Origin: Desulfurobacteriaceae bacterium
GTDB lineage: Bacteria > Aquificota > Aquificia > Desulfurobacteriales > Desulfurobacteriaceae
Assembly: GCA_027063785.1 (NCBI GenBank)
Contig: JAMORC010000010.1
Coordinates: 1 to 45,240, forward strand
Direction: 5' to 3'
DNA length: 45,240 nt
The notes under the pieces were generated by a model that saw only the letters and a program-made list of their open reading frames with translations, was not told the origin of the DNA and ran no database searches. A program made the position numbers and the translations under genes. Positions 9,360 to 17,442 of the stretch are shown piece after piece; the stretch's first letter is position 1; each line of letters starts with the position of its first letter.

Positions 9360-9620
9360 GTACCACTCGAAGGAATATGGAACTTTATGATATTCAGCAT
9401 AAACCTGCCTAAGCGGGAGAGTTCCGTGATGATTAGAACGTCCCCCCTGACGAAGCTCCTCAACCGGCTTTCCTATTTTTCTCTCCTTTCAACTTTTCTT
9501 GGCTGATGCAGTTTCCTTTACACTACCCAACTTGTTATCGTTGGCGTACTTGAGAATTTCAAACTTATGCTTCCTAAACTCTTGTCTGCCCGTGGAAGCT
9601 CTAAGGTAAGCGTAGGTTAT
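9360..9620 (-). pseudogene. Broken serine recombinase (resolvase/invertase family)
   Basis: Read on the minus strand, this segment encodes a disrupted serine-recombinase catalytic domain. TYAYLRAST (catalytic Ser in the R-x-S-T motif) is followed by a helix ending KYANDNKLGSV, then ETASAKKS and an in-frame TGA (9491-9489) where intact relatives usually have Trp. KERKIGKPVEELRQG follows, then a frameshift in a six-G run (9447-9442). Beyond that, in the new frame, come GDVLIITELSRLGRFMLNI, the hallmark G-D-x-L-x-x-x-x-x-S-R-L-G-R motif. The start codon is lost (ATA), though AGGAGG remains at 9629-9624. The C-terminal half is missing and the end runs into the response-regulator gene. It is clearly dead. 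Confidence 0.75.
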
Positions 9621-9969
9621 TATCCTCCTCTAAGCTCATCAAAATATTTGTAATCTCTTCTTTTAAAGCGGGAATTGACCTGTTAACTACATTCCATACC
9701 AGCTCATAATCGACCCCAAAGTACTCGTGGATAAGTATGTCCCTCATTCCTGCAATTTTCTTCCAGGGAACTCGTGGATAGTTATCTCTAAATTCCTTTG
9801 GGAGATTCTTAACGGCTTCTCCTATCACCTCCAAACTTCTGACAAAAGCCCTTTGGAGAACCGGGTCGTTTATAAAAGCTTCTTGGCTCAGTTTTGAAGC
9901 GTTACTGATTAAGAAATCGCACTCTTGAAGAATATGTTTTAGAAAAACCTTCGGATATGCCGGTTTCAC
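9601..9969 (-). CDS. hepT: HepT-type HEPN toxin (DUF86)
   Basis: This 122-residue all-helical protein carries the HEPN RNase motif R-x4-H-x-Y as RDILIHEYF near residues 77-85. DUF86/HepT proteins are RNases held inactive by their cognate MNT partner, which AMPylates the Tyr of this motif. The start is GTG at 9969-9967, overlapping the mntA stop (TAGTG). Its 3' end overlaps the decayed recombinase, so this pair was probably brought in with a mobile element. Function in phage defence or plasmid-like stabilisation is inferred from the family. Confidence 0.9.
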   Translation of the reverse strand: MKPAYPKVFLKHILQECDFLISNASKLSQEAFINDPVLQRAFVRSLEVIGEAVKNLPKEFRDNYPRVPWKKIAGMRDILIHEYFGVDYELVWNVVNRSIPALKEEITNILMSLEEDNNLRLP

Positions 9970-10298
9970 TAGAAAACCTCTACTATGTTTTTTTCTATGT
10001 ACGGTTTAAGGAATGGGCTCATTCCTCTATCGGATACAAGATCAACAGGTAGTCTTGTAATTTCCTCAAGATAGAATTTCAACTCTACGAATTCTAACAA
10101 GTCAACTTTTCCGTTTAACGAAACAAGTATGTCCAGGTCACTGTTTTCTTTCTGTTCATTCCGGGCGTAAGAACCAAAAATTTTTATATGTTTGACGCCG
10201 TATTCTTTGCGAAGCTCCTCTTTATGCTTTTGAAGGAGGTTTATTATCTCCGAGAGGCTTTTAACAGTATTATATGTTCGCTTTTTGGCAGTTCTCAT
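9969..10298 (-). CDS. mntA: MntA-type minimal nucleotidyltransferase antitoxin
   Basis: A 109-residue minimal nucleotidyltransferase with [18 protein letters not shown], an exact G-S-x10-D-x-D motif, preceded by KHIKIFGS. MntA antitoxins transfer AMP groups from ATP to the Tyr of HepT and so neutralise it. The ATG at 10298 has AAGGAG upstream. It overlaps the remains of a second MNT gene by 29 bp at its 5' end and hepT by one base at its 3' end, so the toxin-antitoxin pair is transcribed together, antitoxin first. Confidence 0.9.
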   Translation of the reverse strand: MRTAKKRTYNTVKSLSEIINLLQKHKEELRKEYGVKHIKIFGSYARNEQKENSDLDILVSLNGKVDLLEFVELKFYLEEITRLPVDLVSDRGMSPFLKPYIEKNIVEVF

Positions 10299-10443
10299 TG
10301 CTTACTCCTTCAATCAGAATATCAATAGCACTATTTCCTGTATTGTCTCCCGGGGCAACAGAGCCGGAGAGTCCAAGCTTAGTAATACCGTGCTTCTGCT
10401 TTAGTATAGGTTCTAGCTCTCTTAATTTTTCTAAGCAAGCCAT
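10270..10443 (-). pseudogene. Truncated second MNT nucleotidyltransferase
   Basis: A 57-codon reading frame directly upstream of mntA reads MACLEKLRELEPILKQKHGI and then KLGLSGSVAPGDNTGNSAIDI. This matches the N-terminal half of an MNT domain (helix, then strand, then G-S-x10-D-x-D), but the first Asp of the D-x-D is Ala and the protein stops soon after. The C-terminal half is absent. Its last codons overlap the start of intact mntA in another frame. It is probably a relic of a former MNT gene whose replacement now occupies the locus. A functional micro-protein is possible but unlikely given the lost metal ligand. Confidence 0.6.
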
Positions 10444-10722
10444 TCGGTTTCCTTAAATACAGTTTCTACAAAAACTTATACCATAAAATATCTGTGGAAA
10501 CGTGCGATTAATTTTAATTTAATAAAACCTTTCGTAGTTTCATTTTTTACCTCCTGGGGTTGGAGTATTTCGGAGTTGTTCCCCGGGAAGTTACTTCATT
10601 CTTCAGCTTGCAAAAATATCGTACACTATCCCAGGTTACCTCAGAAAAGCAGTCGACTGTGAGTAGATAACACAAGTGTCCCTTGAGCTAGTGGCTATAA
10701 CAACAAACATTTGCTTTTTAGT

Positions 10723-12714
10723 TCACGCCGGCAGGAGAAGCTTCCTCAGCTCCTTTATTCTGTCCCTTAATTCGGCGGCTTTCTCAAACTCCCAGTTCTT
10801 TGCTGCTTCCTTCATCTCCTTCTCGAGCCTTGCTATCTCTTCCAGGACTTCCTCTTCGGTTTTCGGAAGCCTTTCACCTTTATTGACCTTTATCTTATAA
10901 AAGGTGGTGAGGCCGGCGTCTTCCAGAATCGATGTTTCGAGGTTTCTCTTTACCGTTTGGGGAGTTATGCCGTGCTTCTTGTTGTACTCTTCCTGAATCT
11001 TCCTCCTCCTTTCCGTCTCTTCTATTGCCTTTTGCATAGAAGGGGTAATTCTGTCGGCAAAGAGTATTACCTTTCCGTTAACGTTCCTCGCTGCTCTTCC
11101 GATTGTCTGGATAAGAGAAGTCGTCGAACGGAGGAATCCTTCCTTGTCCGCGTCGAGTATCGCAACAAGGGAAACTTCCGGAAGGTCTAAACCTTCTCTC
11201 AACAGGTTAACTCCGACAAGGACGTCAAACTCCCCCTGCCTCAGCTCTCTTATAAGCTCCACCCTCTCGACTGAATCTATCTCCGAGTGAAGGTATTTTG
11301 CCCTTATTCCCTTTTCCAGTAGATATTCGGTAAGCTCTTCGGCGCTTCTTTTCGTAAGGGTTGTAACGAGAACCCTTTCGTTCCTCTTTATCCTCTCCCT
11401 TATCTCCGACAGAAGGTAGTCTATCTGACCTTCGGTAGGCTTCACTTCAACGACAGGGTCGAGGAGTCCCGTAGGTCTTATTATCTGCTCGACAACCTTT
11501 TCGGAGACCGAAAGCTCGAACTCGCCGGGAGTTGCCGAAACGAATATGGCCTGGGGAACTCTTTCGAGGAACTCTTCAAAGTTTAACGGCCTGTTGTCGT
11601 AAGCCGACGGGAGCCTGAAGCCGTGTTCGACAAGGTTATACTTCCTCGCCCTATCTCCCCTCCACATCGCCTTAATCTGGGGAATCGTTACGTGAGATTC
11701 ATCGATGATTACCAGGAAGTCATCGGGGAAGTAGTCGAGGAGCGTGAAGGGCGGTTCCCCCGGCTTTCTGCCGTCAAGGTGCCTTGAGTAGTTCTCTATC
11801 CCTTTGCAGTGACCGATTTCCAGGAGAAGCTCCATGTCATAACGGGTTCTCTGTTCCAGCCTCCTTGCCTCAAGCTCTTTCCCTTCCCTCAGGAAAAACT
11901 CTATCCTCTCCTCAAGCTCCTTTTCTATTGACTCTACCGCCCTTACAATCCTTGAGTAGGGAGTGGCGTAGTGGGATGCCGGATAGACGGTATAGGAGTC
12001 AAAGGTTTTTAGTACTTTTTGATTAAAGTAATCAAGCATAACTATCGAGTCAACTTCATCTCCGAAAAGCTCAACTCTTATAAAGTGGTCTTCAACGTCT
12101 GCGGGGAAGATGTCGATAACGTCTCCCCTTACTTTGAAAATCCCCGGCCTCAGGTCGTATTCGCTTCTCTCGTATCCGAGGGTAACCAACTTCCTTATTA
12201 CTTCATCTCTCTCTACAGCTTCTCCGAGGTCAAATCTGAGGGAAAGGTTCCTGTAATGCTCGGGAGAACCGAGACCGTAAATGCAGGAGACGGAAGCGAC
12301 GACGATGGTGTCGGGACGGGTTAGGAGAGAAACGGTTGCCGAGTGGCGCATCCTGTCGATAACCGGGTTTATCGAGCAGTCCTTCTCTATGTAGAGGTCC
12401 CTGCTGGGAATGTAGGCTTCCGGCTGATAGTAGTCGTAGTAACTGATAAAGTACTCGACCGCGTTGTCCGGGAAGAAGTTCTTCAGCTCGTGGTAGAGCT
12501 GGGCGGCAAGAACCTTATTGTGGGAGATTACAAGTGTCGGCTTTTGGACTTCTTCTATTACCTTTGCAATCGTAAAGGTTTTACCGCTTCCCGTTATTCC
12601 GAGGAGGGTCTGAAACCTGAGTCCTTCTTTTATCCCTTCCGAAAGTTCTCTTATGGCTTTCGGTTGATCGCCCTTCGGAGTAAAAGGGGATTTGACCTTA
12701 AAAAGTTTCTCCAT
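10723..12714 (-). CDS. uvrB: Excinuclease ABC subunit B
   Basis: The DNA-damage-verifying helicase-like subunit of nucleotide excision repair. The 663-residue length is normal. Visible motifs are the Walker A GITGSGKT (39-46), the beta-hairpin with [12 protein letters not shown] near residue 92, DESHVTIPQ (motif II), [10 protein letters not shown], the motif V/VI region ([23 protein letters not shown] split by family convention, then QTIGRAARN) and a C-terminal UVR motif (about 625-660, [22 protein letters not shown]-type) that contacts UvrA/UvrC. It is monocistronic on the minus strand. The 279 bp downstream hold no convincing gene. Confidence 0.98.
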   Translation of the reverse strand: MEKLFKVKSPFTPKGDQPKAIRELSEGIKEGLRFQTLLGITGSGKTFTIAKVIEEVQKPTLVISHNKVLAAQLYHELKNFFPDNAVEYFISYYDYYQPEAYIPSRDLYIEKDCSINPVIDRMRHSATVSLLTRPDTIVVASVSCIYGLGSPEHYRNLSLRFDLGEAVERDEVIRKLVTLGYERSEYDLRPGIFKVRGDVIDIFPADVEDHFIRVELFGDEVDSIVMLDYFNQKVLKTFDSYTVYPASHYATPYSRIVRAVESIEKELEERIEFFLREGKELEARRLEQRTRYDMELLLEIGHCKGIENYSRHLDGRKPGEPPFTLLDYFPDDFLVIIDESHVTIPQIKAMWRGDRARKYNLVEHGFRLPSAYDNRPLNFEEFLERVPQAIFVSATPGEFELSVSEKVVEQIIRPTGLLDPVVEVKPTEGQIDYLLSEIRERIKRNERVLVTTLTKRSAEELTEYLLEKGIRAKYLHSEIDSVERVELIRELRQGEFDVLVGVNLLREGLDLPEVSLVAILDADKEGFLRSTTSLIQTIGRAARNVNGKVILFADRITPSMQKAIEETERRRKIQEEYNKKHGITPQTVKRNLETSILEDAGLTTFYKIKVNKGERLPKTEEEVLEEIARLEKEMKEAAKNWEFEKAAELRDRIKELRKLLLPA

Positions 12715-12830
12715 ACCGCCTTCTTGATAGAGTTTTTGACCGGAAATTCAATTTATTTTTTCGAGCTTTGAGGGCAACTTTGGCGGTAAGCCGGGAATAT
12801 CTTGACTAGCGGGAAACTTCCGGGAAGCTG

Positions 12831-12980
12831 TTGGCGGCCGTTCCTTTTGGTAAAAGAACTTGCATAGCCCTTGTCCGTCAGGAGCGGAAAGGAGAAATTA
12901 GGAATATCGAAGAGAGTATAATCTTATTAAACCGGGATTCTGTTGAGTTCCTGCTTAAAGCGCTGAAAATCGTAAGGTAA
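12831..12980 (+). CDS. Possible small protein upstream of the TPR gene
   Basis: A 49-codon frame beginning at TTG 12831 reads like protein: KRTCIALVRQERKGEIRN, then ESIILLNRDSVEFLLKALK. The composition and the helix ending FLLKALKIV look coding, and it ends 13 bp before the TPR gene. The ribosome-binding site is weak and the upstream part of the frame is closed by TAG at about 12807. It vaguely resembles the small PC4-like strand-helix proteins, but I cannot assign a family. It could also be the tail of a degraded gene. Confidence 0.3.
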   Translation: MAAVPFGKRTCIALVRQERKGEIRNIEESIILLNRDSVEFLLKALKIVR

Positions 12981-12993
12981 ACGGAGTTATCAG

Positions 12994-15729
12994 ATGAGAG
13001 TCTTTCTTTTCCTTTTAACTGTTTTCCTCTCCTGCAGAGCTTTTGGGGCGGACTTTCAGTTCGGAGTGAAGCTTTTTAGGGACGGACTTTACAGGCTCTC
13101 TGCAAAAACTTTTGAAGAAGGTCTTCCCTCCATATCTGAAGAGGATTTTAAGAAATACTATCGGTTTATTTACCTGTCGTTTTTAAAATCAAAAGATTAC
13201 AAGGCCTTGGGGAATCTTGTGAAGCTCTGGGACTCCAAGTTTCCCGATTTTCACAGGGGAGAACTTTCTGCCCTCAAAGTTCTGCTTTTCCTTAGAGAGG
13301 GAAAGAAACCCGAAGAAGCATTTAGTGCTGTTCCTATTTCTTCTCTTTCCATACCGGAGAAAATAGAGTTTTTCAAAGTTCTTTCACAGGTTGAACTGCC
13401 TCCGGAGGCCTTTTACTGTGCTGTATCTATTGCCTCAAAGGATACAGAGCTGAAAGGGGCTATAAGAGACAGCGGATTCCTGAAAAAAGCTCTGGAGTTT
13501 GCATCTGAAAGGGAAGACTACCAGCTTGTTGACCTGATATTTGACAGCTTCGGCAGATGGTTCAGCTCCCCCGAGGAGAGACTTCAGTTTGTCAAATACC
13601 TGGAAAGGAAAAAGAGGCTGAAGGATGCGCTTGTCGAGGCAGAAAATCTCTATAAAGAAAGCCCCTCAGAAGAGGTAAGGTTTGAACTTGCGAGGGTTTA
13701 CTACCTCAACGGGAAGTTCGATAAAGCCGTTGAACTCCTCAAAAGTCCGAAGACAGAGAAGGAAAAATACCTTTTAGCCTGGAGTTACTACAAGCTCGGA
13801 AAGCCGAGAGAGATAGTGAAAGTTTTAAACTTGAAGGTCGATAAACCTTCAATGCCCGAGAAGTTAAAAGCTCTTCTCGACTTTTATTCTGCCCGGTTTG
13901 ACTATGAACTTCTAAAAACTTACTACCCCGACCTTTACGTAAAAGCCCTTCTTTTTTCTTTCGACAGTGAGATTCCGGAAAGGGAGGTGGGCTCCCCTCA
14001 CGACCGTGGTTATCTCTTTTATGAGGCCGGGTTTTATGAAAAGGCTTCGGATACGTTAGAGAAGGCCGTTCAGAATGTTGTCAGAGACCAGAGAATGGCC
14101 AGGACTCTCTACCTTTTAGGTAAACTGGGAACGCTTAACCTGCAGGTCGGCAGTGTTGTTTACAACCAGCTTTTGAACGGTTATCAGGATACTCCCTACT
14201 ACAGGGAGTCTGTCGTTGATGCGGCCAGGATATACCTCTTTTCAGGGAATCCGGTTCTTGCGGGTAAGCTTCTGTCTTTTGCCTATTCTCAGCTCGGGAT
14301 AAAGAGTGATGAGGTAAAGCGCCTCATTGCCAAATCCTATATGAACAGGGGTAACTACGAGAAAGCCGTTAAGTTTTTCTCTTCCATTCACCGAAAAAAC
14401 GGGGAGGACTATACATTTCTGGCTTTATCCCTTTACAAGGCCGGCCGGAAAAAGGAAGCTTACGGTGTATTAAGGGAGGAGCTTGAAAAGGAGGGACTTT
14501 TCCCCGAAGTGAACGGAGGAAGGTTTATCTTCCTCTCAAAGGAGCTGAACAGGGATAAAGCTCTTGCCGGGTTTTCTTCTCCTGTTCCTCTGGTTAACGT
14601 GATGGCTGCGATTGTTTCGGAAGACCTGAAAAGGGCCGAAAAAATGCTTAATGCTGTCCCTTACAGGGAAAGATTAGTCCTTGCCCTGTTTCTCGGTACT
14701 CGCTACGGGGAGAGGAATCCGGTAAAGGCTGAAGAGTTTTTTTCCCTTCTTTTTAATCTTTCTCCCGATGAGGAAATTTCCCGTTTTGCCGGGCAGTATG
14801 TTAATTACCTTGCTTACAGTTCTGGTAACTTTGAACCTCTCCTTTTCAACGATCCGAAGTTTATTGCTTACAATCCGGAGAATAGTTTGACGGATCTTGA
14901 AGCTCTTGTTTCCAAGGCTGAGGATTATAAAGCGCAGGGTGAGTATGGAAAAGCCTACGGTCTTCTGAAGCTTGCTCTCGAGAGAACTTCTTTTGACAAC
15001 TTGAGGAGGAAAATTGTTCGGGAGCTGGTGGAGATAGATCTTGATCAGAAAAACTACGGAAGGGCTTTGAAGGATGTTAAGCTGCTTTCCGAAGAGAAAG
15101 GGAATGATAGAGACTTGAAGAATTACCTGCTCTTTAAAATTTACCTTGCGCAGGGAAAGCTCGTTGATGCCTATGATGCTGCGAAAAGCGTTGAGGATGT
15201 TTCAAACGTTCCTCCGGATGAAAGGGAGAGCTTCATTGCCAAGCTTGCCGGCTACTACAAGCTTACCGGGAATAAGGAGAAGGCACTTGAACTTGTCAAA
15301 GAACTTTTAAAAAGAGGAACGCTGCAGAAGGTAAGTTACGACGACCTTGTCAACCTGGCGATTTTCGCTCAAGACCGGGGAGAGCTGGAGATTGCAGAAA
15401 GGCTTATCAACGAGGCTTTGAAAAAGGCTGTTAGTAAAAAGCAGAAGGCCGAGTCTTTATTCTGGAAGGCTTCCGTGGAAGCTCAGTCGGGCAGGCTCGA
15501 CCGGGCTATCATGGACTATCTGAAAGTTGCCTATGAGTTTCCCGGAGAAGAACCGTGGGCTTCAACGGCCCTTTACAGGGCTGCAGGGCTTTTTGAAGAA
15601 AAAGGGGATTTGCATCAGGCCCTCAAGCTTTATAAAAGAGTCGCCCGGGTGAAAAGAGGGACAAAGGAAGGAGAGGCGGCCGCTAAAAAGGTAAAATCTC
15701 TTCTGCAAAGATTGAATAAGGAGGAATAA
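12994..15729 (+). CDS. Exported TPR-repeat protein
   Basis: A 911-residue protein beginning with a signal peptide (RVFLFLLTVFLSCRAFGA). The rest is almost entirely helical TPR/Sel1-like hairpins. Recognisable units include FELARVYYLNGKFDKAVELL, YKAQGEYGKAYGLLKLALE, KLAGYYKLTGNKEKALELV and, near the C-terminus, YRAAGLFEEKGDLHQALKLY. No catalytic domain is seen. Large periplasmic TPR proteins scaffold envelope assembly or cell-surface machines. It is followed without a gap (TAA then ATG) by the DUF507 gene, suggesting an operon with the DUF507 and FtsB-like genes. Its exact job is unknown. Confidence 0.85.
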   Translation: MRVFLFLLTVFLSCRAFGADFQFGVKLFRDGLYRLSAKTFEEGLPSISEEDFKKYYRFIYLSFLKSKDYKALGNLVKLWDSKFPDFHRGELSALKVLLFLREGKKPEEAFSAVPISSLSIPEKIEFFKVLSQVELPPEAFYCAVSIASKDTELKGAIRDSGFLKKALEFASEREDYQLVDLIFDSFGRWFSSPEERLQFVKYLERKKRLKDALVEAENLYKESPSEEVRFELARVYYLNGKFDKAVELLKSPKTEKEKYLLAWSYYKLGKPREIVKVLNLKVDKPSMPEKLKALLDFYSARFDYELLKTYYPDLYVKALLFSFDSEIPEREVGSPHDRGYLFYEAGFYEKASDTLEKAVQNVVRDQRMARTLYLLGKLGTLNLQVGSVVYNQLLNGYQDTPYYRESVVDAARIYLFSGNPVLAGKLLSFAYSQLGIKSDEVKRLIAKSYMNRGNYEKAVKFFSSIHRKNGEDYTFLALSLYKAGRKKEAYGVLREELEKEGLFPEVNGGRFIFLSKELNRDKALAGFSSPVPLVNVMAAIVSEDLKRAEKMLNAVPYRERLVLALFLGTRYGERNPVKAEEFFSLLFNLSPDEEISRFAGQYVNYLAYSSGNFEPLLFNDPKFIAYNPENSLTDLEALVSKAEDYKAQGEYGKAYGLLKLALERTSFDNLRRKIVRELVEIDLDQKNYGRALKDVKLLSEEKGNDRDLKNYLLFKIYLAQGKLVDAYDAAKSVEDVSNVPPDERESFIAKLAGYYKLTGNKEKALELVKELLKRGTLQKVSYDDLVNLAIFAQDRGELEIAERLINEALKKAVSKKQKAESLFWKASVEAQSGRLDRAIMDYLKVAYEFPGEEPWASTALYRAAGLFEEKGDLHQALKLYKRVARVKRGTKEGEAAAKKVKSLLQRLNKEE

Positions 15730-16308
15730 ATGGCGACCCGAAACAGGTTCCTTAAACTTCTTGCCGACAGGATTGTTAACAACCTTCTTAGTCAGGAACT
15801 TGTAATAGCTGACAATCCCGATGAGTTTAAGGAAAAGGTGTTTCAGATTATCTATCAGGATTACCAGACTGAAAAAGAACTCGAAGAAGAGGCTGAAAGG
15901 ATAATACAAGAAAACAGTGAAGAGGTTCTTTACCGAGGAGTTTCTCTTTACAAAGCGAGGAAAATGATAAAGGAAAAACTTGCAAAGGAAAGAGGAATTC
16001 CGGTAATAGGTAGCGTATTTTCTCGGGATAAGGCCAATTACCTTGCCGGAAAAATACTTAAACTCATACTGACTGATGATACTCTTGACTACACGGAGGA
16101 AAGAGGAGTAATAAGGAATGCCATAGTTAGGACTTTTGAAGAAGTTGCCAGGTTAAGGAAAGAGATAGATGAGAAAGTAAGGGAGAGGATAGCCTCTCAC
16201 TCAAGGCCTATTTACGAAGGAACTCCCGAGTGGTATGCTCTTTACCGTCGTTACTATAACGAAGAGTTAATAGAGAGGGGGCTTATTGAGCCGGAATCGG
16301 AAGTGTAG
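15730..16308 (+). CDS. DUF507 family protein
   Basis: A 192-residue soluble, charged helical protein with two related halves. The first begins NRFLKLLADRIVNNLLSQELV, the second begins DKANYLAGKILKLILTDD, each followed by an acidic helix; this duplicated layout is the DUF507 pattern found in Aquificota and a few related phyla. The C-terminus contains SHSRPIYEGTPEWYALYRRYY, also conserved in the family. The function is not known. It abuts the TPR gene and overlaps the start of the FtsB-like gene by 23 nt, so it is co-translated with a probable divisome protein. Confidence 0.85.
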   Translation: MATRNRFLKLLADRIVNNLLSQELVIADNPDEFKEKVFQIIYQDYQTEKELEEEAERIIQENSEEVLYRGVSLYKARKMIKEKLAKERGIPVIGSVFSRDKANYLAGKILKLILTDDTLDYTEERGVIRNAIVRTFEEVARLRKEIDEKVRERIASHSRPIYEGTPEWYALYRRYYNEELIERGLIEPESEV

Positions 16309-16582
16309 GTTTTCCCCTCTTCTTATATTTTGGCTTCTTTTTATCCCTTGGGTAGTCTACAGTTACTTCTTCGGAGAAAACTCTTCAGTTACCCTTTCTG
16401 AGTTAAAAATTACAGAAGAAAAGTTGAAAAAAGAGAGGGATTACTGGAAGGAGAGAAACGAGCTTATGGAGGAAAGACTTTCGGCTATTAAGAGTAATGA
16501 GAAGTTTTATTACGAGAAACTTGCACGGGAAATGTTCGTAAAAGGGAAAAGTGGAGAAGAAGTCATCTTGTTTGTTAAGTAA
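16286..16582 (+). CDS. FtsB/DivIC-like septum formation protein
   Basis: A 98-residue bitopic membrane protein: a short basic N-terminus, one transmembrane helix (about 9-28, PLLIFWLLFIPWVVYSYFF), a coiled coil (about 35-75, LSELKITEEKLKKERDYW) and the C-terminal YYEKLAREMFVKGKSGEEV, which matches the A-R-E-x-(x)n-G-E-E ending of FtsB/DivIC proteins. These link FtsL and FtsQ in the divisome. The start is TTG at 16286, inside the end of the DUF507 gene, after a purine-rich stretch (GAGAGGGGG). It overlaps the next gene by 32 nt. The identification rests on architecture and ending, not on an alignment. Confidence 0.75.
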   Translation: MSRNRKCRFSPLLIFWLLFIPWVVYSYFFGENSSVTLSELKITEEKLKKERDYWKERNELMEERLSAIKSNEKFYYEKLAREMFVKGKSGEEVILFVK

Positions 16583-16994
16583 ACTCAGAACTTATTTTCA
16601 ACGCCTTGGTTGCTGGTATGAACCTTACGGTGATTATCTTTTCTACGGAAAAGTTAAAATTACTACGGTTCACACTACCTTCTTTATAGAGGATTACCGG
16701 TTTCACGATTACCTGTACCTTTTCGGAAAAAATACGGAGAAGTTCAATGGTTTAGAAGAGCTTAAAGAACTGTCGGATAGACTGATTAATACTTCCGGAG
16801 ATCACAGAACTTCAACTTTTGTTCTTCTCCTTTTCGGCAAAAAAAAACTGGATGTTCAAAGTTTATATCTGGAAAAGAGTATTTTGTTCGGCTTTAAAGG
16901 TAAAAAGAGGCTGGGAGTCTGCCTTTTATCGGACGAAATAGAATGTCCCGGTGAGCTGGATGATGTTAAAAGTTTTCTTCTCAATTTGCTTTGA
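16551..16994 (+). CDS. Protein of unknown function (147 aa)
   Basis: I do not recognise this family. The 147-residue frame starts at GTG 16551 within the FtsB-like gene (32-nt overlap) and is soluble, with mixed strand and helix. It has a Tyr/Phe-rich first half (RLGCWYEPYGDYLFYGKVKI, then FFIEDYRFHDYLYLFG) and a hydrophobic second half. There are no obvious catalytic motifs; four Cys are scattered. Its stop codon lies inside the long inverted repeat that precedes the CRISPR locus. Position and overlap make it the last gene of the TPR-DUF507-FtsB unit. Confidence 0.65.
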   Translation: MEKKSSCLLSKLRTYFQRLGCWYEPYGDYLFYGKVKITTVHTTFFIEDYRFHDYLYLFGKNTEKFNGLEELKELSDRLINTSGDHRTSTFVLLLFGKKKLDVQSLYLEKSILFGFKGKKRLGVCLLSDEIECPGELDDVKSFLLNLL

Positions 16995-17023
16995 TTTTTG
17001 TTAAAATGTTTAACAACATCAAA
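16989..17023. promoter_or_regulatory. Long inverted repeat at the head of the CRISPR-Cas locus
   Basis: The core is TTGTTAAA (16998-17005), ATG, TTTAACAA (17009-17016): perfect 8-bp arms. Outer arms CTTTGAT (16989-16995) and ATCAAAG (17017-17023) extend the symmetry with a 2-nt/1-nt offset (exact outer boundary within a base). There is no T run, so it is a poor intrinsic terminator. Its place 50 bp before the cas10 start suggests an operator for a dimeric repressor, or a bidirectional mRNA hairpin. Confidence 0.55.
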
Positions 17024-17075
17024 GATTGGGGAATTGGCGGACTTTTCTTGCTTTTAGTTTAGGAGGAGGGTCTAG

Positions 17076-17201
17076 ATGTCAGAGTACCTCGGCGTTATAA
17101 CCCTTGCAGCCCTTCTGCACGATATAGGAAAAGTCAAGCAGAGGGCTGAAAAGAAGAAAACCTATGAGAACCCGTTTACTAATGGTTTTATCCGGAGATA
17201 A
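17076..17201 (+). pseudogene. cas10: cas10/csm1 remnant: HD-domain start only
   Basis: After AGGAGGAGG the ATG at 17076 opens a 41-codon frame: MSEYLGVITLAALLHDIGKV, then KQRAEKKKTYENP. The L-A-A-L-L-H-D-I-G-K-x-x-Q-R-A block is the N-terminal HD nuclease motif of Cas10 from type III systems (normally about 750-850 residues). The frame stops at TAA 17199-17201 shortly after the motif. The palm domain with G-G-D-D, which makes cyclic oligoadenylate, is absent. The start and Shine-Dalgarno sequence remain perfect, so the deletion looks recent. The 3' part overlaps the out-of-frame RAMP remnant, marking the deletion junction near 17165-17200. Confidence 0.8.
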
Positions 17202-17442
17202 TAGGAAGAAGCAGTTCGTTTTAGATGGTGTGGGACTGTCGAGTTCCGGCAGGGATTTGCGTAAGAGTTCTTTGAAGCTCGATTTCTGTCCCGGAGCTTT
17301 TTCAAAAACGGTAGGGGAGGATCATTTGCGTGTTGTCAATGTTAGGAAGAATAAGCGTTATAAGAGCTTCCCGGCTTCCGTTTGGTTGCTGAATAAGATG
17401 CCGATGGGATGCTGTTTGATTGAGGTGGAGAAGTGCCGGTAA
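17164..17442 (+). pseudogene. C-terminal remnant of a RAMP gene (Csm5-like)
   Basis: A 92-codon frame starts arbitrarily at an ATG inside the cas10 remnant and ends at TAA 17442, overlapping the cas6 GTG by 10 nt. The end, KRYKSFPASVWLLNKMPMGCC and then LIEVE, resembles the C-terminal P-x-S/T-x-x-x-x-x-x-x-x-P-x-G-x-x-x-x-E of Csm5-like RAMPs, and FSKTVG resembles their S-K-T-V segment. All upstream RAMP sequence, and presumably csm2-csm4, is gone. Its placement directly before cas6, tail intact, fits an internal deletion from cas10 to the last RAMP gene. Assignment to Csm5 rather than another RAMP is tentative. Confidence 0.55.

Noticed and set aside
9436-9510. Plus-strand peptide M-I-R-T-S-P-L-T-K-L-L resembling the start of a sensor kinase after the response regulator
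   Set aside because: It stops after 25 codons, and the minus strand here encodes clear serine-recombinase motifs, which explain the sequence better.
10444-10722. Possible gene between the MNT remnant and uvrB, including AGGAGGT-then-ATG on the minus strand near 10540
   Set aside because: The frame after this ribosome site encodes only about nine codons before TAA; no other coding signal is seen.
15562-15909. 115-codon minus-strand frame opposite the TPR and DUF507 genes
   Set aside because: Opposite strand of two solid coding genes, with no ribosome site or recognisable domain.
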